From contig CAWGTT010000003.1 of assembly GCA_963825645.1 (NCBI GenBank), positions 124,001-188,000 of the forward strand: 64,000 nucleotides of DNA, in the 5' to 3' direction. Position numbers and translations under genes: made by a program. This stretch comes from JADJPO01 sp963825645 (GTDB lineage: Bacteria; Actinomycetota; Actinomycetes; Actinomycetales; Kineosporiaceae). Positions 25,224 to 33,656 of the stretch are shown one piece after another. Below the pieces are notes generated by a model. The model saw nothing but the letters and a program-made list of their open reading frames with translations. It made no database searches and was not told the DNA's origin. Position 1 is the first letter of the stretch; every line of letters starts with the position of its first letter.

Positions 25224-26162
25224 ATGAGCACAGGATTCGGGCCGGTCGTCGCCGCCGTCCTGGTGGCCGTCGGACTGGCCGTCGTCGTGGCCGTGCTGCT
25301 CGCGCCGAAGCCCAGCCCGAGCGGGGTGGCCAGGTCGCTGGAGCTGATCCGGACCGGGCGGGGCACGTTCGACGTGGGCGAGCCGGTCGTGGCATGGCAG
25401 CAGCCGTCCAGCCGGCGGGTGTGGGGCCCGCTGCTGGTCGCCCTGGGGCGGCTCGGTGCCCGGATCACCCCGATCGGTACTCCCCGGCGCCTGCGGCGGC
25501 GGATGGACCTGGCCGGGAACGTGCCGCCGTGGGACATGGAGGCACTACTGATCGGCAAGGCGCTCGGCACCTTCGGCCTCGGCGGTGTCGGACTCCTCGT
25601 CTGGCTGTTCTCCCGGTCCCCGCTGGGGCTGCTGTTCGTCGTCGCGCTCACCGCCATCGGCTACTGGTTGATGGACCTGCTGCTGTACAACGCCGGCGTC
25701 AAGCGGCAGAAACGCATCCGACGGGCGGCGCCGGATGCACTGGACATGCTGGTGGTGTGCGTCGAGGCGGGGCTGGGTTTCGATGCCGCAGTTGCGCAGG
25801 TCGCGCGGAACACCACCGGTCCGCTGGCCCTGGAGCTCGCGCGCGTGCTCAAGGAGATTCAGATCGGCCGCTCCCGGACCGAGGCGTTCACGGACCTGGT
25901 GGCGCGCACGGACGTGGCCGAGATCGCGGCATTCGTGGCGGCCCTGGTGCAGGCCGACGGGTTGGGGGTGCCGGTGGCCGGAGTACTCCGGGAGCAAGCG
26001 GCCGAGATGCGGGTGCGGCGGCGACAGCGCGCCGAGGAGGCGGCGCAGAAGGTGCCGGTCAAGATCGTGTTCCCGGTGCTGTTCTGCATCTTCCCGGTCT
26101 TCTTCGTCATCGTGATCGGCCCCGGCGCGATCCGGATCGCGCAGGTGTTCATCCATGGCTGA
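25224..26162 (+). CDS. tadC: TadC-like inner-membrane pilus assembly protein
   Basis: 312-aa T2SS_F-family protein, partner of TadB in the membrane platform. An N-terminal helix is followed by two central ones (LGGVGLLVWLFSRSPLGLLF). The conserved DALDMLVVCVEAGLGFDAAV block is near residue 170, and a C-terminal VFPVLFCIFPVFFVIVIGP helix closes the protein. It overlaps the next gene by 8 bp. Confidence 0.9.
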   Translation: MSTGFGPVVAAVLVAVGLAVVVAVLLAPKPSPSGVARSLELIRTGRGTFDVGEPVVAWQQPSSRRVWGPLLVALGRLGARITPIGTPRRLRRRMDLAGNVPPWDMEALLIGKALGTFGLGGVGLLVWLFSRSPLGLLFVVALTAIGYWLMDLLLYNAGVKRQKRIRRAAPDALDMLVVCVEAGLGFDAAVAQVARNTTGPLALELARVLKEIQIGRSRTEAFTDLVARTDVAEIAAFVAALVQADGLGVPVAGVLREQAAEMRVRRRQRAEEAAQKVPVKIVFPVLFCIFPVFFVIVIGPGAIRIAQVFIHG

Positions 26163-26826
26163 GCAGATCGCCACGGCTCGGTGGGTGGACTGGGGCCGGG
26201 TGGTCGTGGTCGCGATGTTCGTCCTGTCGATGATCTCGGCGACCGGGCGGGCGGGGCTGGTCCTCGCCGAGGCGGCGGCGTCCGGTGCGGGGCCGAGGGT
26301 GGTCCTGGAGCTGGCCTCGACGGTACTGACCGTGGCGTTCTGCGCGCTGGTCGTCAGCGCCTACCTGCGTCGCGGGCCCGCGTCGGCCACTGATCGCCAC
26401 CTCGGCGCCTGGGTGGCAGCACCGGCGGCGACCTGCCTGCCCTTCGTGCTCCCGGCGCTGCCCCAGTCCCCCGGTGGGACGACCCGCTCGGCGGCGGCGT
26501 TCGCCCTGATCCTGGTCGGAACGGGCTGGTCGGTGTGGTCGGTGCGGCACCTGTCGACGTGCCTGTCCGTGGTGCCGCAGGCGCGGGCCCTGGTCCAGAG
26601 CGGGCCGTACCGTTGGGTGCGCCACCCCCTCTACCTCGGCGAGGTCGTCGCGATGACCGGGTTCGCCGTCCGCGGTGGCCACGTCTGGCAGGCCCTGGTG
26701 GTGGCGGCGTTGCTGGCGCTACAGCTGTATCGGGCGGGTCGGGAGGAGGCGCTGCTCGCGGCCCAGGTCCCCGGCTACGGCGACTACCGCACCCGGACCT
26801 GGCGCATCCTGCCCGGACTGGCCTGA
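26155..26826 (+). CDS. Isoprenylcysteine carboxyl-methyltransferase-like membrane protein
   Basis: A 223-aa multi-pass protein of the ICMT/phospholipid-methyltransferase group. The SAM-binding signature GPYRWVRHPLYLGEVV is near residue 145 and the C-terminal YGDYRTRTWR segment is typical. At least four hydrophobic stretches are visible. It starts 8 bp inside tadC, so it is translated with the pilus operon. The substrate is unknown. Methylation of a pilin or a lipid is an inference from position only. The window holds no prepilin peptidase gene, and Flp-type peptidases usually lack a methylase domain. Confidence 0.75.
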   Translation: MAEQIATARWVDWGRVVVVAMFVLSMISATGRAGLVLAEAAASGAGPRVVLELASTVLTVAFCALVVSAYLRRGPASATDRHLGAWVAAPAATCLPFVLPALPQSPGGTTRSAAAFALILVGTGWSVWSVRHLSTCLSVVPQARALVQSGPYRWVRHPLYLGEVVAMTGFAVRGGHVWQALVVAALLALQLYRAGREEALLAAQVPGYGDYRTRTWRILPGLA

Positions 26827-26856
26827 CCCAGCGGTGATCGTCGCGAAGGTGCCGTA

Positions 26857-26877
26857 CGGACCCCGTCACAGGGTCCG
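26857..26877 (+). terminator. Terminator-like hairpin after the tad operon
   Basis: CGGACCC, 7-nt loop, GGGTCCG, a perfect 7-bp stem between the convergent ends of the ICMT-like gene and the diacylglycerol kinase gene. No T-tract is present, as is common in high-GC actinobacteria. It could serve both strands. Confidence 0.5.
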
Positions 26878-26902
26878 AAGCTCACATCGGCGGTGTGCAG
26901 GG

Positions 26903-27889
26903 TCAGGGCGCCAGCAGCCTCAACGCTCCCGGCACCACCTCGCAGGTCAACGGCAGCGGACCGAGACGCTCACCGTCGGCGTAACCGATGATTCCGGGGC
27001 AGCTCAGCCGCACCCGGGTGGCGGTCAGCCTGCGCACCCGGGGGTCGGCCAGATGCCGGCCGCTCCACACCTTCGGGTAGAGCCGGAGCAGTCCGATCCG
27101 GCTCACCGGTCCCGCGATGACGACATCCAGCAGGCCGTCGTCCATGCGGGCGCCGTGACAGATCCGCATCCCACCGCCGTAGGAGGGGCCGTTGCCGACG
27201 GCGACCAGGACGGCGCGCAGCCGGTGCGTGGCGCCGTCCAGCTCGACGGTGTACGCGCGCGGGCGGAACACCGGCAGCTCGCGCAGGATGGCCAGGTCGT
27301 AGCGGATCCGCCCGCGCAGGTGGTGCCAGCCGTTCGCCCGCTCGTTGACGATGGCGTCGAACCCGGCGCCGAGCACGCCGCTGAACCAGCCGGTGGCGCC
27401 GTCGCCCGTGCTCCACCGGACTGCGTCCACCGGGCGGACCAGGTGGCCGGCCAGCGACTCCCTCACCGCGTTCGCCGCGCGGCGCACGTCGCCCACCCGA
27501 AGCCCGAGCTCGCGGGCGTTGTCGTTGCCGGTGCCGGCCGCGACGATGCCGAGCGGGACCGACGTCCCCGCGGTCAGGGTCACCCCGAGGTTGACCGTGC
27601 CGTCGCCGCCGACCACGACCAGGGCCGCGGCACCGCGGGCGAGCTCGGCGACTGCCAGCTCGCGCAGCTCGGCGGCGGAGCGGGCCCGCACGGTGGTCAC
27701 CTCGAGCCCCGAGGCCGCGTCCGGTCCCGGGCCGGCCCGGCCGCAGAGCACCTCAGCGGTCAGCTCCGCGGCGGCAGCGCCGCGTCCGCTCCCCGCAGAC
27801 GGGTTGACGACCAGTAGGACCCGGTCGCGGCGAACCGAGCTCTCTGCCCCGGCTGTCGTGAGCCCCCCGTCCCGGGGGTCAGGTGGCAT
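26903..27889 (-). CDS. Diacylglycerol/lipid kinase (DagK/YegS family)
   Basis: 328 aa. The DAGK catalytic domain begins at about residue 25 (RVLLVVNPSAGSGRG) with the nucleotide motif VVGGDGTVN near 97 and GTGNDNARELG after it. The C-terminal half has the SYGGGMRICHGARMDDGLLDVV segment of this family, which I give here as its first part SYGGGM and end DDGLLDVV for recognition. It probably phosphorylates diacylglycerol to return it to phospholipid synthesis. The ATG at 27889 overlaps the tatC stop by 11 bp. Upstream in-frame sequence inside tatC is not used. Confidence 0.88.
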   Translation of the reverse strand: MPPDPRDGGLTTAGAESSVRRDRVLLVVNPSAGSGRGAAAAELTAEVLCGRAGPGPDAASGLEVTTVRARSAAELRELAVAELARGAAALVVVGGDGTVNLGVTLTAGTSVPLGIVAAGTGNDNARELGLRVGDVRRAANAVRESLAGHLVRPVDAVRWSTGDGATGWFSGVLGAGFDAIVNERANGWHHLRGRIRYDLAILRELPVFRPRAYTVELDGATHRLRAVLVAVGNGPSYGGGMRICHGARMDDGLLDVVIAGPVSRIGLLRLYPKVWSGRHLADPRVRRLTATRVRLSCPGIIGYADGERLGPLPLTCEVVPGALRLLAP

Positions 27890-28742
27890 CGTCGAAACGG
27901 GCGGGCGGCTCGACCGGCGCAGGCGCCTCGATCTGGCTGGTCTCGTCGTCGCCGATGTTCCCGAAGGCGCCGCCGCGCTTGGCCCGGCGCCGGTCCAGCA
28001 CATGTGAGATCCCGACCGCCAGCGCATACAGCCCGCACATCGGGACCGCCAGGGCGAGCATCGAGCCGGCGTCCGGGGTGGGCGAGGCGACCGCGGCGAA
28101 CAGGAACGTCATGAAGACGGCGACCCGCCAACCCTTGGCCATGCTCGCGGCACTCATCAGACCGGCCATATTGAGCGCCACCAGGAACAGCGGGATGAGG
28201 AAGGCGATGCCGAAGACCATGACCAGGCGGGTGACGAACCCGAGGTACTCCCCGGCGCTGGGCAGGACAGAGGTGCCCGGTTCGGCGAACTCGGCGAAGA
28301 ACCCGACGGCGTTCGGCACCACGAGCCAGCCCAGGTAGATGCCGGCGGCGAACAAGGGGGCTCCAGCGGCGGCGAAGCCCATGGCGTGCCGCTTCTCCCG
28401 CTTGGTCAGTCCGGGGACGACGAACGCCCACAGCTGGTAGAGCCAGACCGGGCAGGCCAGGATGAAGCCCAGGTAAACGGCGACCTTGAGATGCAGGTTG
28501 AAGGCCTGCATCACGTCGCTGTAGTTGATGTTGGCGGTGATGCCGCGCTCGGTGGCGATCTGCTGCAGAGGTTCCTGGACGGCGCGGAACACCCAGCCGT
28601 AGGCGTACCAGCCGGCAACCGAGCCGAGGGCGATCGCCAACCCCGCGCGCACCAGCCGGCTGCGCAGCTCGGCCAGGTGCGCCCGCAGCGGCATCCGCCC
28701 CTCGGGGTCCTTACGAGCACGCCGTGGTGCGGTCAGGGCCAC
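27879..28742 (-). CDS. tatC: Twin-arginine translocase subunit TatC
   Basis: A 287-aa integral membrane receptor for twin-arginine signal peptides. The N-terminus holds MPLRAHLAELRSRL, the conserved HLxELRxR. Six hydrophobic helices follow, including FILACPVWLYQLWAFVVPGL with its conserved Pro and Phe residues. The C-terminus is charged and cytoplasmic. It is directly downstream of tatA (9 bp) and overlaps dagK. No tatB is in the window, as is usual for actinobacteria where tatB lies elsewhere. Confidence 0.96.
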   Translation of the reverse strand: MALTAPRRARKDPEGRMPLRAHLAELRSRLVRAGLAIALGSVAGWYAYGWVFRAVQEPLQQIATERGITANINYSDVMQAFNLHLKVAVYLGFILACPVWLYQLWAFVVPGLTKREKRHAMGFAAAGAPLFAAGIYLGWLVVPNAVGFFAEFAEPGTSVLPSAGEYLGFVTRLVMVFGIAFLIPLFLVALNMAGLMSAASMAKGWRVAVFMTFLFAAVASPTPDAGSMLALAVPMCGLYALAVGISHVLDRRRAKRGGAFGNIGDDETSQIEAPAPVEPPARFDDAT

Positions 28743-28751
28743 CTGAACGGG

Positions 28752-29030
28752 TCAGGCGTCGCGGCGCGGGTCGAGCGGCGTCGACTCGGGGGTCGGCCGG
28801 TTCGACTCGCCCGGCAGCACCCTGCCCTCGACCGCCTCGTTCCGGTTCGGCGTCGTAGGGGTCGTTGGCGGGGTGTCGGCGTCCTTCATGTCGCGCACCT
28901 CGGACTTGAGAATGCGCATCGAACGCCCCAGCCCCCGCGCGGCGTCCGGCAGCCGCTTCGCACCGAAGAGCACCACGATGACCAGAAGCAGGATGAGCAG
29001 GTGTATCGGTGAGTCGAACAGTCGGCCCAT
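28752..29030 (-). CDS. tatA: Twin-arginine translocase subunit TatA
   Basis: 92 aa. An N-terminal helix (HLLILLLVIVVLFGAKRLP) with the FG-x-K-x-LP hinge is followed by the amphipathic helix AARGLGRSMRILKSEV and a disordered Pro/Thr-rich tail. This is the classical TatA layout. It sits 9 bp before tatC. GAGAGGA upstream of the ATG can act as the ribosome site. Confidence 0.95.
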   Translation of the reverse strand: MGRLFDSPIHLLILLLVIVVLFGAKRLPDAARGLGRSMRILKSEVRDMKDADTPPTTPTTPNRNEAVEGRVLPGESNRPTPESTPLDPRRDA

Positions 29031-29082
29031 GACGGCGTGGTCCTCTCAGCTGTCGTTGCCGCCCATGCTACGTCGCGGACGT

Positions 29083-29331
29083 CTATCGGGAGCGACGGAC
29101 CGTCCGGCGCAGCACCGCGGGGTCCTCGAAGACCGCCAGATCCGGCCCGGGACCGGAGGGCTGCACCTGCTCGAGGCGGGCCGTGACCTCGGTGAGCTGC
29201 TCGGAGACGGTGCCGATCTCCGCGAACAGGGCGGAGGCCTGACGCCACAGTGAGCGGAGCTGAACCAAGAGCACCGCGGCGCCGCCCACGGCGACCGCGA
29301 CGAACACCAGCACCCAGGCCCACCACGTCAC
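29083..29331 (-). CDS. Small membrane-anchored protein, unknown function
   Basis: 82 aa. One N-terminal helix (WWAWVLVFVAVAVGGAAVLLV) is followed by a heptad-like segment (about residues 28-58, SLWRQASALFAEIGTVSEQL) suggesting a coiled coil, then a charged tail. It lies between tatA and the zinc-ribbon gene with the same orientation and short gaps. Small proteins of this form at this spot are familiar from other actinobacteria, but I know no function. Confidence 0.65.
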   Translation of the reverse strand: MTWWAWVLVFVAVAVGGAAVLLVQLRSLWRQASALFAEIGTVSEQLTEVTARLEQVQPSGPGPDLAVFEDPAVLRRTVRRSR

Positions 29332-29356
29332 CCGGGCAGGCTATCTCAGCAGCTGC

Positions 29357-29725
29357 TCACAGAGCGGTCTCCGGTTCGGTGCTGCGGGGCAGCTCGGTCG
29401 GGCGGGACGGGCCCGCGGCGGCCGCCACCAGGTCGGCACGGTCGAGCCAGAGGGCGAAGTCGAGGACGTCGTCGTAGCTGAGGATCGGACCCGTGTGCTC
29501 CTCCAGGGCCTCGGCCGGCACGGTCCATGGTTCGGCGACCACGCCCCCGGAGATGAGAAGCGCGACGATGTCGCGTCCGGCGGGCTTGCGCACCTCCTCG
29601 AGACAAGAGGTGCAGGTGAAGGCGTAGTAGGACCATGTCTTGACCGAACAGACGACCAGACGGACCTGAACCGGGGTGAGCTCGACATCACCGCAACTCG
29701 GGCAGGACGCCTTGATCGTCGTCAT
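29357..29725 (-). CDS. Zinc-ribbon protein, unknown function
   Basis: 122 aa. Cys pairs CPSCG (residues 7-11) and CTSC (about 38-41) form a zinc ribbon, separated by VQVRLVVCSVKTWSYYAFTC-like beta strands. The C-terminal half is helical and acidic. The ATG at 29725 has a strong GGAGGAG site; the frame continues upstream but without protein-like composition. First of a short run with the small membrane protein, tatA and tatC. A DNA- or protein-binding role is plausible for the ribbon but not shown. Confidence 0.72.
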   Translation of the reverse strand: MTTIKASCPSCGDVELTPVQVRLVVCSVKTWSYYAFTCTSCLEEVRKPAGRDIVALLISGGVVAEPWTVPAEALEEHTGPILSYDDVLDFALWLDRADLVAAAAGPSRPTELPRSTEPETAL

Positions 29726-30025
29726 TCTCGACTCTCCTCCTCGGGTGCCGCGGCCAGGTCCGTGGTCACCCATCGGTCGCTTTCTGCAATCACTTGAGCA
29801 CTTTGCGTAAGCAGTGGTGCCATCGTGACACCTGTGACGACAGTGGTGACACCGCGACACGGACGCGGTCCGGGGGGTGGTCAGAATCGGGGGAACGGTG
29901 GAGCAGCGGATCAGCAAGACGTGCCGTTGACCGTCGAGCCGGCCCGATGATTGTCGACAGAGTGCGGATTGGACCCGTTTCGTGGGTCAGTACCTCACCG
30001 GTGCGGTGATCTCGGCGGGTAGGTA
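29726..30025. other. 300-bp intergenic region between pafC and the zinc-ribbon gene, with direct repeats
   Basis: No gene seen. GTGACACC occurs at 29825-29832 and again at 29846-29853, a 21-bp period or two helical turns, with a related GTGACGAC between. It lies about 100 bp upstream of the zinc-ribbon start and could be a regulator site. Confidence 0.35.
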
Positions 30026-31021
30026 TCAGGCGGTGGTGCGGTACGCGGCAGCGCCCTTCCCTGCGAGCTCCTGCACCCGCAACACCACCTCGGCCGGGGC
30101 CAGTACCCGCATCTGCCCGCCCAGGCGAAGCGCCAGACGCGCGGGCCAGTCGGCGGAGGCGCTGCGCAGCCGCACGAGCAGGGTGCCGTCCGGCTGCTCG
30201 AGGACCTCCTCGACCGGGTAGTACTCGGCGACCCATCGCGCCTGCGGCGACAGCTCCACGCTCACCACGAGGTCCTCGGCGGACGGTTGGAAGAGCTCCT
30301 CACCGGATGCCGGTCGCGACCCGCCGCCGGCCGGGTTCGCCGGCCCCATGACCTCCGCCGGCGCGGTGCCGTCCTCGTCGAGCACCTCGATCTCGACCAC
30401 CCGGTCCAGACGGAACCGGCGGACGGCCTCGGCCCGGTGGCACCAGCCTTCCAGGTACCAGCGATCGCCGACGGTGAGCACCCGGATCGGATCCACCCAC
30501 CGTGTGGTGGTCTCGTCCCGGCTGGGGACCAGGTAGCGCAGCCGGACCCGCCGGTGACGCTGGACGGCGTCCCGGACGGCGCGCAGGACCGGTTCCACCG
30601 CCCCTCGAGCGAGATCGACGCTGACTGTCCCGGCGGCGCCGGCGGCGTCCCCCGCAGCCGCGGCGAGCTTGGTCAGCACCGAGGAGACGACGTCCCGGTC
30701 GTGCAGGCCGGGCACCTCGGCCAGGGTGCGCAGACCGACCAGCAGCGCCACCGCCTCGTCGAGGGACAGCCGCAGCGGCCGGGCGATCGCGTCGGCGTTG
30801 CGCAGGTAGACGCGTCCGGACTCCCAGTCGGCCTCGATCAGGTCGTCCGGCAGGTGCCCGGGGGTGCCGCAGACGAACAGCAGCTCCAGGTCCTTGACCA
30901 GCTGGGCCTCGGAGACCTCGAAGTGGGCGGCCGCCTCGGACAGCGGCACGCCCTGGCGTTCCAGCAGCCAGGGCACCATCGCCAGCAGCCGGGACAGCCG
31001 TGCGGTGGCGCCGGCACTCAT
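30026..31021 (-). CDS. pafC: PafC, WYL-domain transcriptional regulator
   Basis: 331 aa. The N-terminal helix-turn-helix is at about residues 5-60 (LSEAAAHFEVSEAQLVKDLE). A WYL domain spans about 140-230 (RVRLRYLVPSRDETTTRWVD and WYLEGWCHRAEAVRRFRLDR), and a C-terminal WCX-type domain follows. With PafB it forms the activator of the LexA/RecA-independent DNA-damage response known in mycobacteria. The ATG overlaps the pafB stop (ATGA). In M. tuberculosis pafBC follow pafA directly; here DUF3866 and two FKBP genes separate them. Confidence 0.93.
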   Translation of the reverse strand: MSAGATARLSRLLAMVPWLLERQGVPLSEAAAHFEVSEAQLVKDLELLFVCGTPGHLPDDLIEADWESGRVYLRNADAIARPLRLSLDEAVALLVGLRTLAEVPGLHDRDVVSSVLTKLAAAAGDAAGAAGTVSVDLARGAVEPVLRAVRDAVQRHRRVRLRYLVPSRDETTTRWVDPIRVLTVGDRWYLEGWCHRAEAVRRFRLDRVVEIEVLDEDGTAPAEVMGPANPAGGGSRPASGEELFQPSAEDLVVSVELSPQARWVAEYYPVEEVLEQPDGTLLVRLRSASADWPARLALRLGGQMRVLAPAEVVLRVQELAGKGAAAYRTTA

Positions 31022-32031
31022 CGCGGGCTCGCCGCCGGCTCACCGTGCGGCTGGTCAGTGTCCACCGGTGCCGGGTGGGCGTCCAGGACCGCGCAGAGCC
31101 GGTCCCGGACGGCGGTGCGCAGGTCCTCGGGTGCCTCGACGACGACGTCCGGGCCGTAGCCGGCCAGCTGCTCGGCGAGCTGGACCACGTCTCCCACCGG
31201 TACGTCGAGGTGGTCGGGGCCGATCGGCACGGCGTCCGGCCGCAGCCGCAGCGCGGTCCCCCGGCCGACTTCCAGGCGCAGCCGGGCGCGGCGCGGGTCG
31301 GACTCCCCCCGGCCCGCCCGGACCAGGGCGCTCGGGTCGACGTCGTCCGGCACCGTCACCGTCCCCGACCCCCCGATCCGGCGGACGGGGCCGACGATTC
31401 GGGAGAGCCGGAACGCCCGCGACGCCTCGCGATCCCGGTCCAGCCCGACCAGGTACCACCACCCGCCGCGGTTGGTCAGCGCCCAGGGCTCCACCCGGCG
31501 CTGCGTCGGGTCGGCCGCGCCGTCGCGCGGCTTGCGGTAGGCGAAGGTGACCGGTGCGCCGTCCCGGGTGGCCGCGTACAGCGGCTCGAAGGCCGGGCCG
31601 GTCGCCCGGACCCGAGGTTCCAGGCCGGCCAGCCAGTCCTCGTCGATGCGCACGCCGAGGGCCTTGAGCTTGAGCATCGCCCGAGCCGCCGGTCCGGCCA
31701 GGCCGGCCTGCTGCCAGACGCGGCTGGCCAGGCCGAGCACGGCCAGCTCCGGGGCGCTCAGCTCGATCGGGGGCAGGGCGTAGGCATCCCGGTCGATCCG
31801 GTAGCCGGGCTCGTCCTCGAACCAGGCCTGGCTCGACCCGGTGACCAGCGGGACCCCGAGCTCGCGCAGGTCCTCCTTGTCGCGCTCGAACATCCGGTCG
31901 AACGCCTCGGTGCTCTCGCAGCTCTCGTACTGCGGCACCGCGCGCCGGATCTGCTCCTTCGTCAGCCAGCGGGTGGTCGCCGACAGGGCGATGACGAGGT
32001 TGAGCAGGCGTTCGGTACGGTTCGACGACAT
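31018..32031 (-). CDS. pafB: PafB, WYL-domain transcriptional regulator
   Basis: 337 aa, paralogous in layout to PafC. The N-terminal winged helix (NRTERLLNLVIALSATTRWL, then TKEQIRRAVPQY) is followed by a WYL domain at about 150-235 (VTFAYRKPRDG, WYLVGLDRDREASRAFRLSR) and a WCX-like C-terminus. The ATG at 32031 lies 8 nt after TAGCGT. It is divergent from the DUF3866 gene and translationally coupled to pafC. Confidence 0.94.
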   Translation of the reverse strand: MSSNRTERLLNLVIALSATTRWLTKEQIRRAVPQYESCESTEAFDRMFERDKEDLRELGVPLVTGSSQAWFEDEPGYRIDRDAYALPPIELSAPELAVLGLASRVWQQAGLAGPAARAMLKLKALGVRIDEDWLAGLEPRVRATGPAFEPLYAATRDGAPVTFAYRKPRDGAADPTQRRVEPWALTNRGGWWYLVGLDRDREASRAFRLSRIVGPVRRIGGSGTVTVPDDVDPSALVRAGRGESDPRRARLRLEVGRGTALRLRPDAVPIGPDHLDVPVGDVVQLAEQLAGYGPDVVVEAPEDLRTAVRDRLCAVLDAHPAPVDTDQPHGEPAASPR

Positions 32032-32039
32032 CGTCCACG

Positions 32040-32045
32040 ACGCTA
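32040..32045 (-). promoter_or_regulatory. -10 box TAGCGT for leaderless pafBC
   Basis: TAGCGT on the minus strand ends 8 nt before the pafB ATG, without a ribosome site between. Confidence 0.45.
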
Positions 32046-32093
32046 CCCGAGGCCGCCCGGGTATCGGCGATCCCCCCGCAGGAAGGTGGGCCC

Positions 32094-33230
32094 GTGATCC
32101 TGTGGCGTGAGGGTCGGGTGGTCAGCCTCGATCGGGAGTGGGACGGCGCCCTCGAGTGCACCGTCGACGTCCTGAACCCGGCGAGCGGTGCCTGGACCCC
32201 GATTGCGGCGCTGGCCTACCCGCACCTGGTGGGAAGGCTGCGGCCCGGCGACGCCGTGCTGCTCAACACCACCGCCCTCGAGGCCGGTCTGGGCACCGGC
32301 GGCTACGCCTTCGTCGTGGCGCCCCGGGACCGCCTTCCCGACCAGTCCGGGCTGGAGCCGTCGCTCGGGCCGGGGCACCTGGTCAAAGCGCGGTACACCC
32401 CGCTACAGACCATGGTGCTCGGCGTCGACGAGCCCGACTCGGTGCACCACGAGGTGCTCAGAGAGGCCGACGACCTGGACTCCATGCCGGTGGTGGTCGC
32501 CGACCTGCACTCGGCCCTCCCGGCGGTGATCGCCGGGATCCGCGCCCGGCGGCCGAGTCTTCGGGTCGCCTACGTGATGACGGACGGCGCGGCGCTGCCG
32601 GCGTGGTTCTCGCGCACGGTGGCCGGGCTGCGGGAGGCCGGCTGGCTGCAGTCGTGCATCAGCTCCGGTCAGGCGTTCGGCGGCGACCTCGAGGCCGCCA
32701 CAGTGCACACTGCTCTGCTCGCCGCGCGGTTGGTGGTCAAAGCCGACGTGACCGTGGTCGCCCAGGGACCGGGGGTGCTCGGCACTGGGACCCGGTGGGG
32801 GTTCAGCGGGGTCGGGGTCGGCGACGCGGTGAACGCCGCCGCCACCTTGGGCGGGCGCCCGGTCGCCGCACTGCGGATCTCGGCGGCCGACTCGCGTGCG
32901 CGGCACCGCGGCGTGTCTCATCACAGCCTGACCGCCCTCGGCCGGGTTGCTCTGGCCCCCTGCGACGTCGTAGTGCCGAACCTGGCCGAGCTCACCCCCG
33001 ACGGCGAGCGCGCCCACCTCGCGCAGCGGGTCCGCGCTCAGGCTGCCGACCTGTGCCGGCCACGTGGGCGGCATCACCTCGTCGAGATCGGTATGGACGG
33101 GCTTCGTGACGCGCTGGCGGGCTGCCCGGTGCCGCTGTCGACGATGGGCCGCGGACTCGACGACGATGAGCCGGCGTTCCTGGCCTCGGCCGCCGCCGGG
33201 GCCCACGCCGGGCACCTGGCAGACGGTTAG
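32094..33230 (+). CDS. DUF3866 family protein
   Basis: 378 aa, a family known to me only from actinobacteria, usually near the paf/proteasome genes. Function unknown. The N-terminal about 90 residues look beta-rich (WREGRVVSLDREWDGALECT). The rest has alternating beta/alpha pattern with Gly-rich loops such as VAQGPGVLGTGTRWGFSGVG, which could bind a nucleotide or coenzyme. No catalytic motif I can name. The GTG start has AGGAAGG eight bases upstream. Divergent from pafB; its stop overlaps the convergent FKBP gene. Confidence 0.85.
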   Translation: MILWREGRVVSLDREWDGALECTVDVLNPASGAWTPIAALAYPHLVGRLRPGDAVLLNTTALEAGLGTGGYAFVVAPRDRLPDQSGLEPSLGPGHLVKARYTPLQTMVLGVDEPDSVHHEVLREADDLDSMPVVVADLHSALPAVIAGIRARRPSLRVAYVMTDGAALPAWFSRTVAGLREAGWLQSCISSGQAFGGDLEAATVHTALLAARLVVKADVTVVAQGPGVLGTGTRWGFSGVGVGDAVNAAATLGGRPVAALRISAADSRARHRGVSHHSLTALGRVALAPCDVVVPNLAELTPDGERAHLAQRVRAQAADLCRPRGRHHLVEIGMDGLRDALAGCPVPLSTMGRGLDDDEPAFLASAAAGAHAGHLADG

Positions 33231-33616
33231 GACACCGACACCAGGTCGACCACGAAGATCAGGGTCTCGTCCGGACCGATCGCCCGACCCGCCCCCTGGC
33301 TTCCGTAGGCCAGGTGCGGTGGGATAACCAGCCGCCGGCGCCCGCCGACCTTCATGCCGACGATGCCCTCGTCCCAGCCCGCGATCACCTGGCCGACACC
33401 GATCTGGAAGTCCAGCGGGCGGCCACGGTTCCACGACGCGTCGAACTCCTCGCCACTGGAGAACGAGACCCCGACGTAGTGGGCACTCACCGTGTGGCCG
33501 GCCTCGGCCTGCTGGCCGTTGCCCTCGATCTCGTCGACGATCTCCAGCTCCTGCGGCGGCTCGCCCCCCGGGAAGTCGATCTCGGGCCGCTGCCGGTCAC
33601 TCAGGTTCGCGTTCAT
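33227..33616 (-). CDS. FKBP-type peptidyl-prolyl isomerase (cytoplasmic)
   Basis: A 129-aa single FKBP domain without signal peptide. Active-site region: VSAHYVGVSFSSGEEFDASW, FQIGVGQVIAGWDEGIVGMK and VIPPHLAYG. It speeds cis-trans isomerisation of Xaa-Pro bonds. AGGAGG lies six bases before the ATG. It follows the lipoprotein FKBP by 40 bp, so the two probably form an operon. Confidence 0.95.
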   Translation of the reverse strand: MNANLSDRQRPEIDFPGGEPPQELEIVDEIEGNGQQAEAGHTVSAHYVGVSFSSGEEFDASWNRGRPLDFQIGVGQVIAGWDEGIVGMKVGGRRRLVIPPHLAYGSQGAGRAIGPDETLIFVVDLVSVS

Positions 33617-33656
33617 GGCCGTCCTCCTGCGCTGGTAGTGGTCAGGGTCGGTGCAC

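Noticed and set aside
30026..32031. PafB and PafC as generic YafY-type regulators
   Set aside because: The coupled pair of WYL regulators near pafA and next to the tat genes matches PafBC closely.
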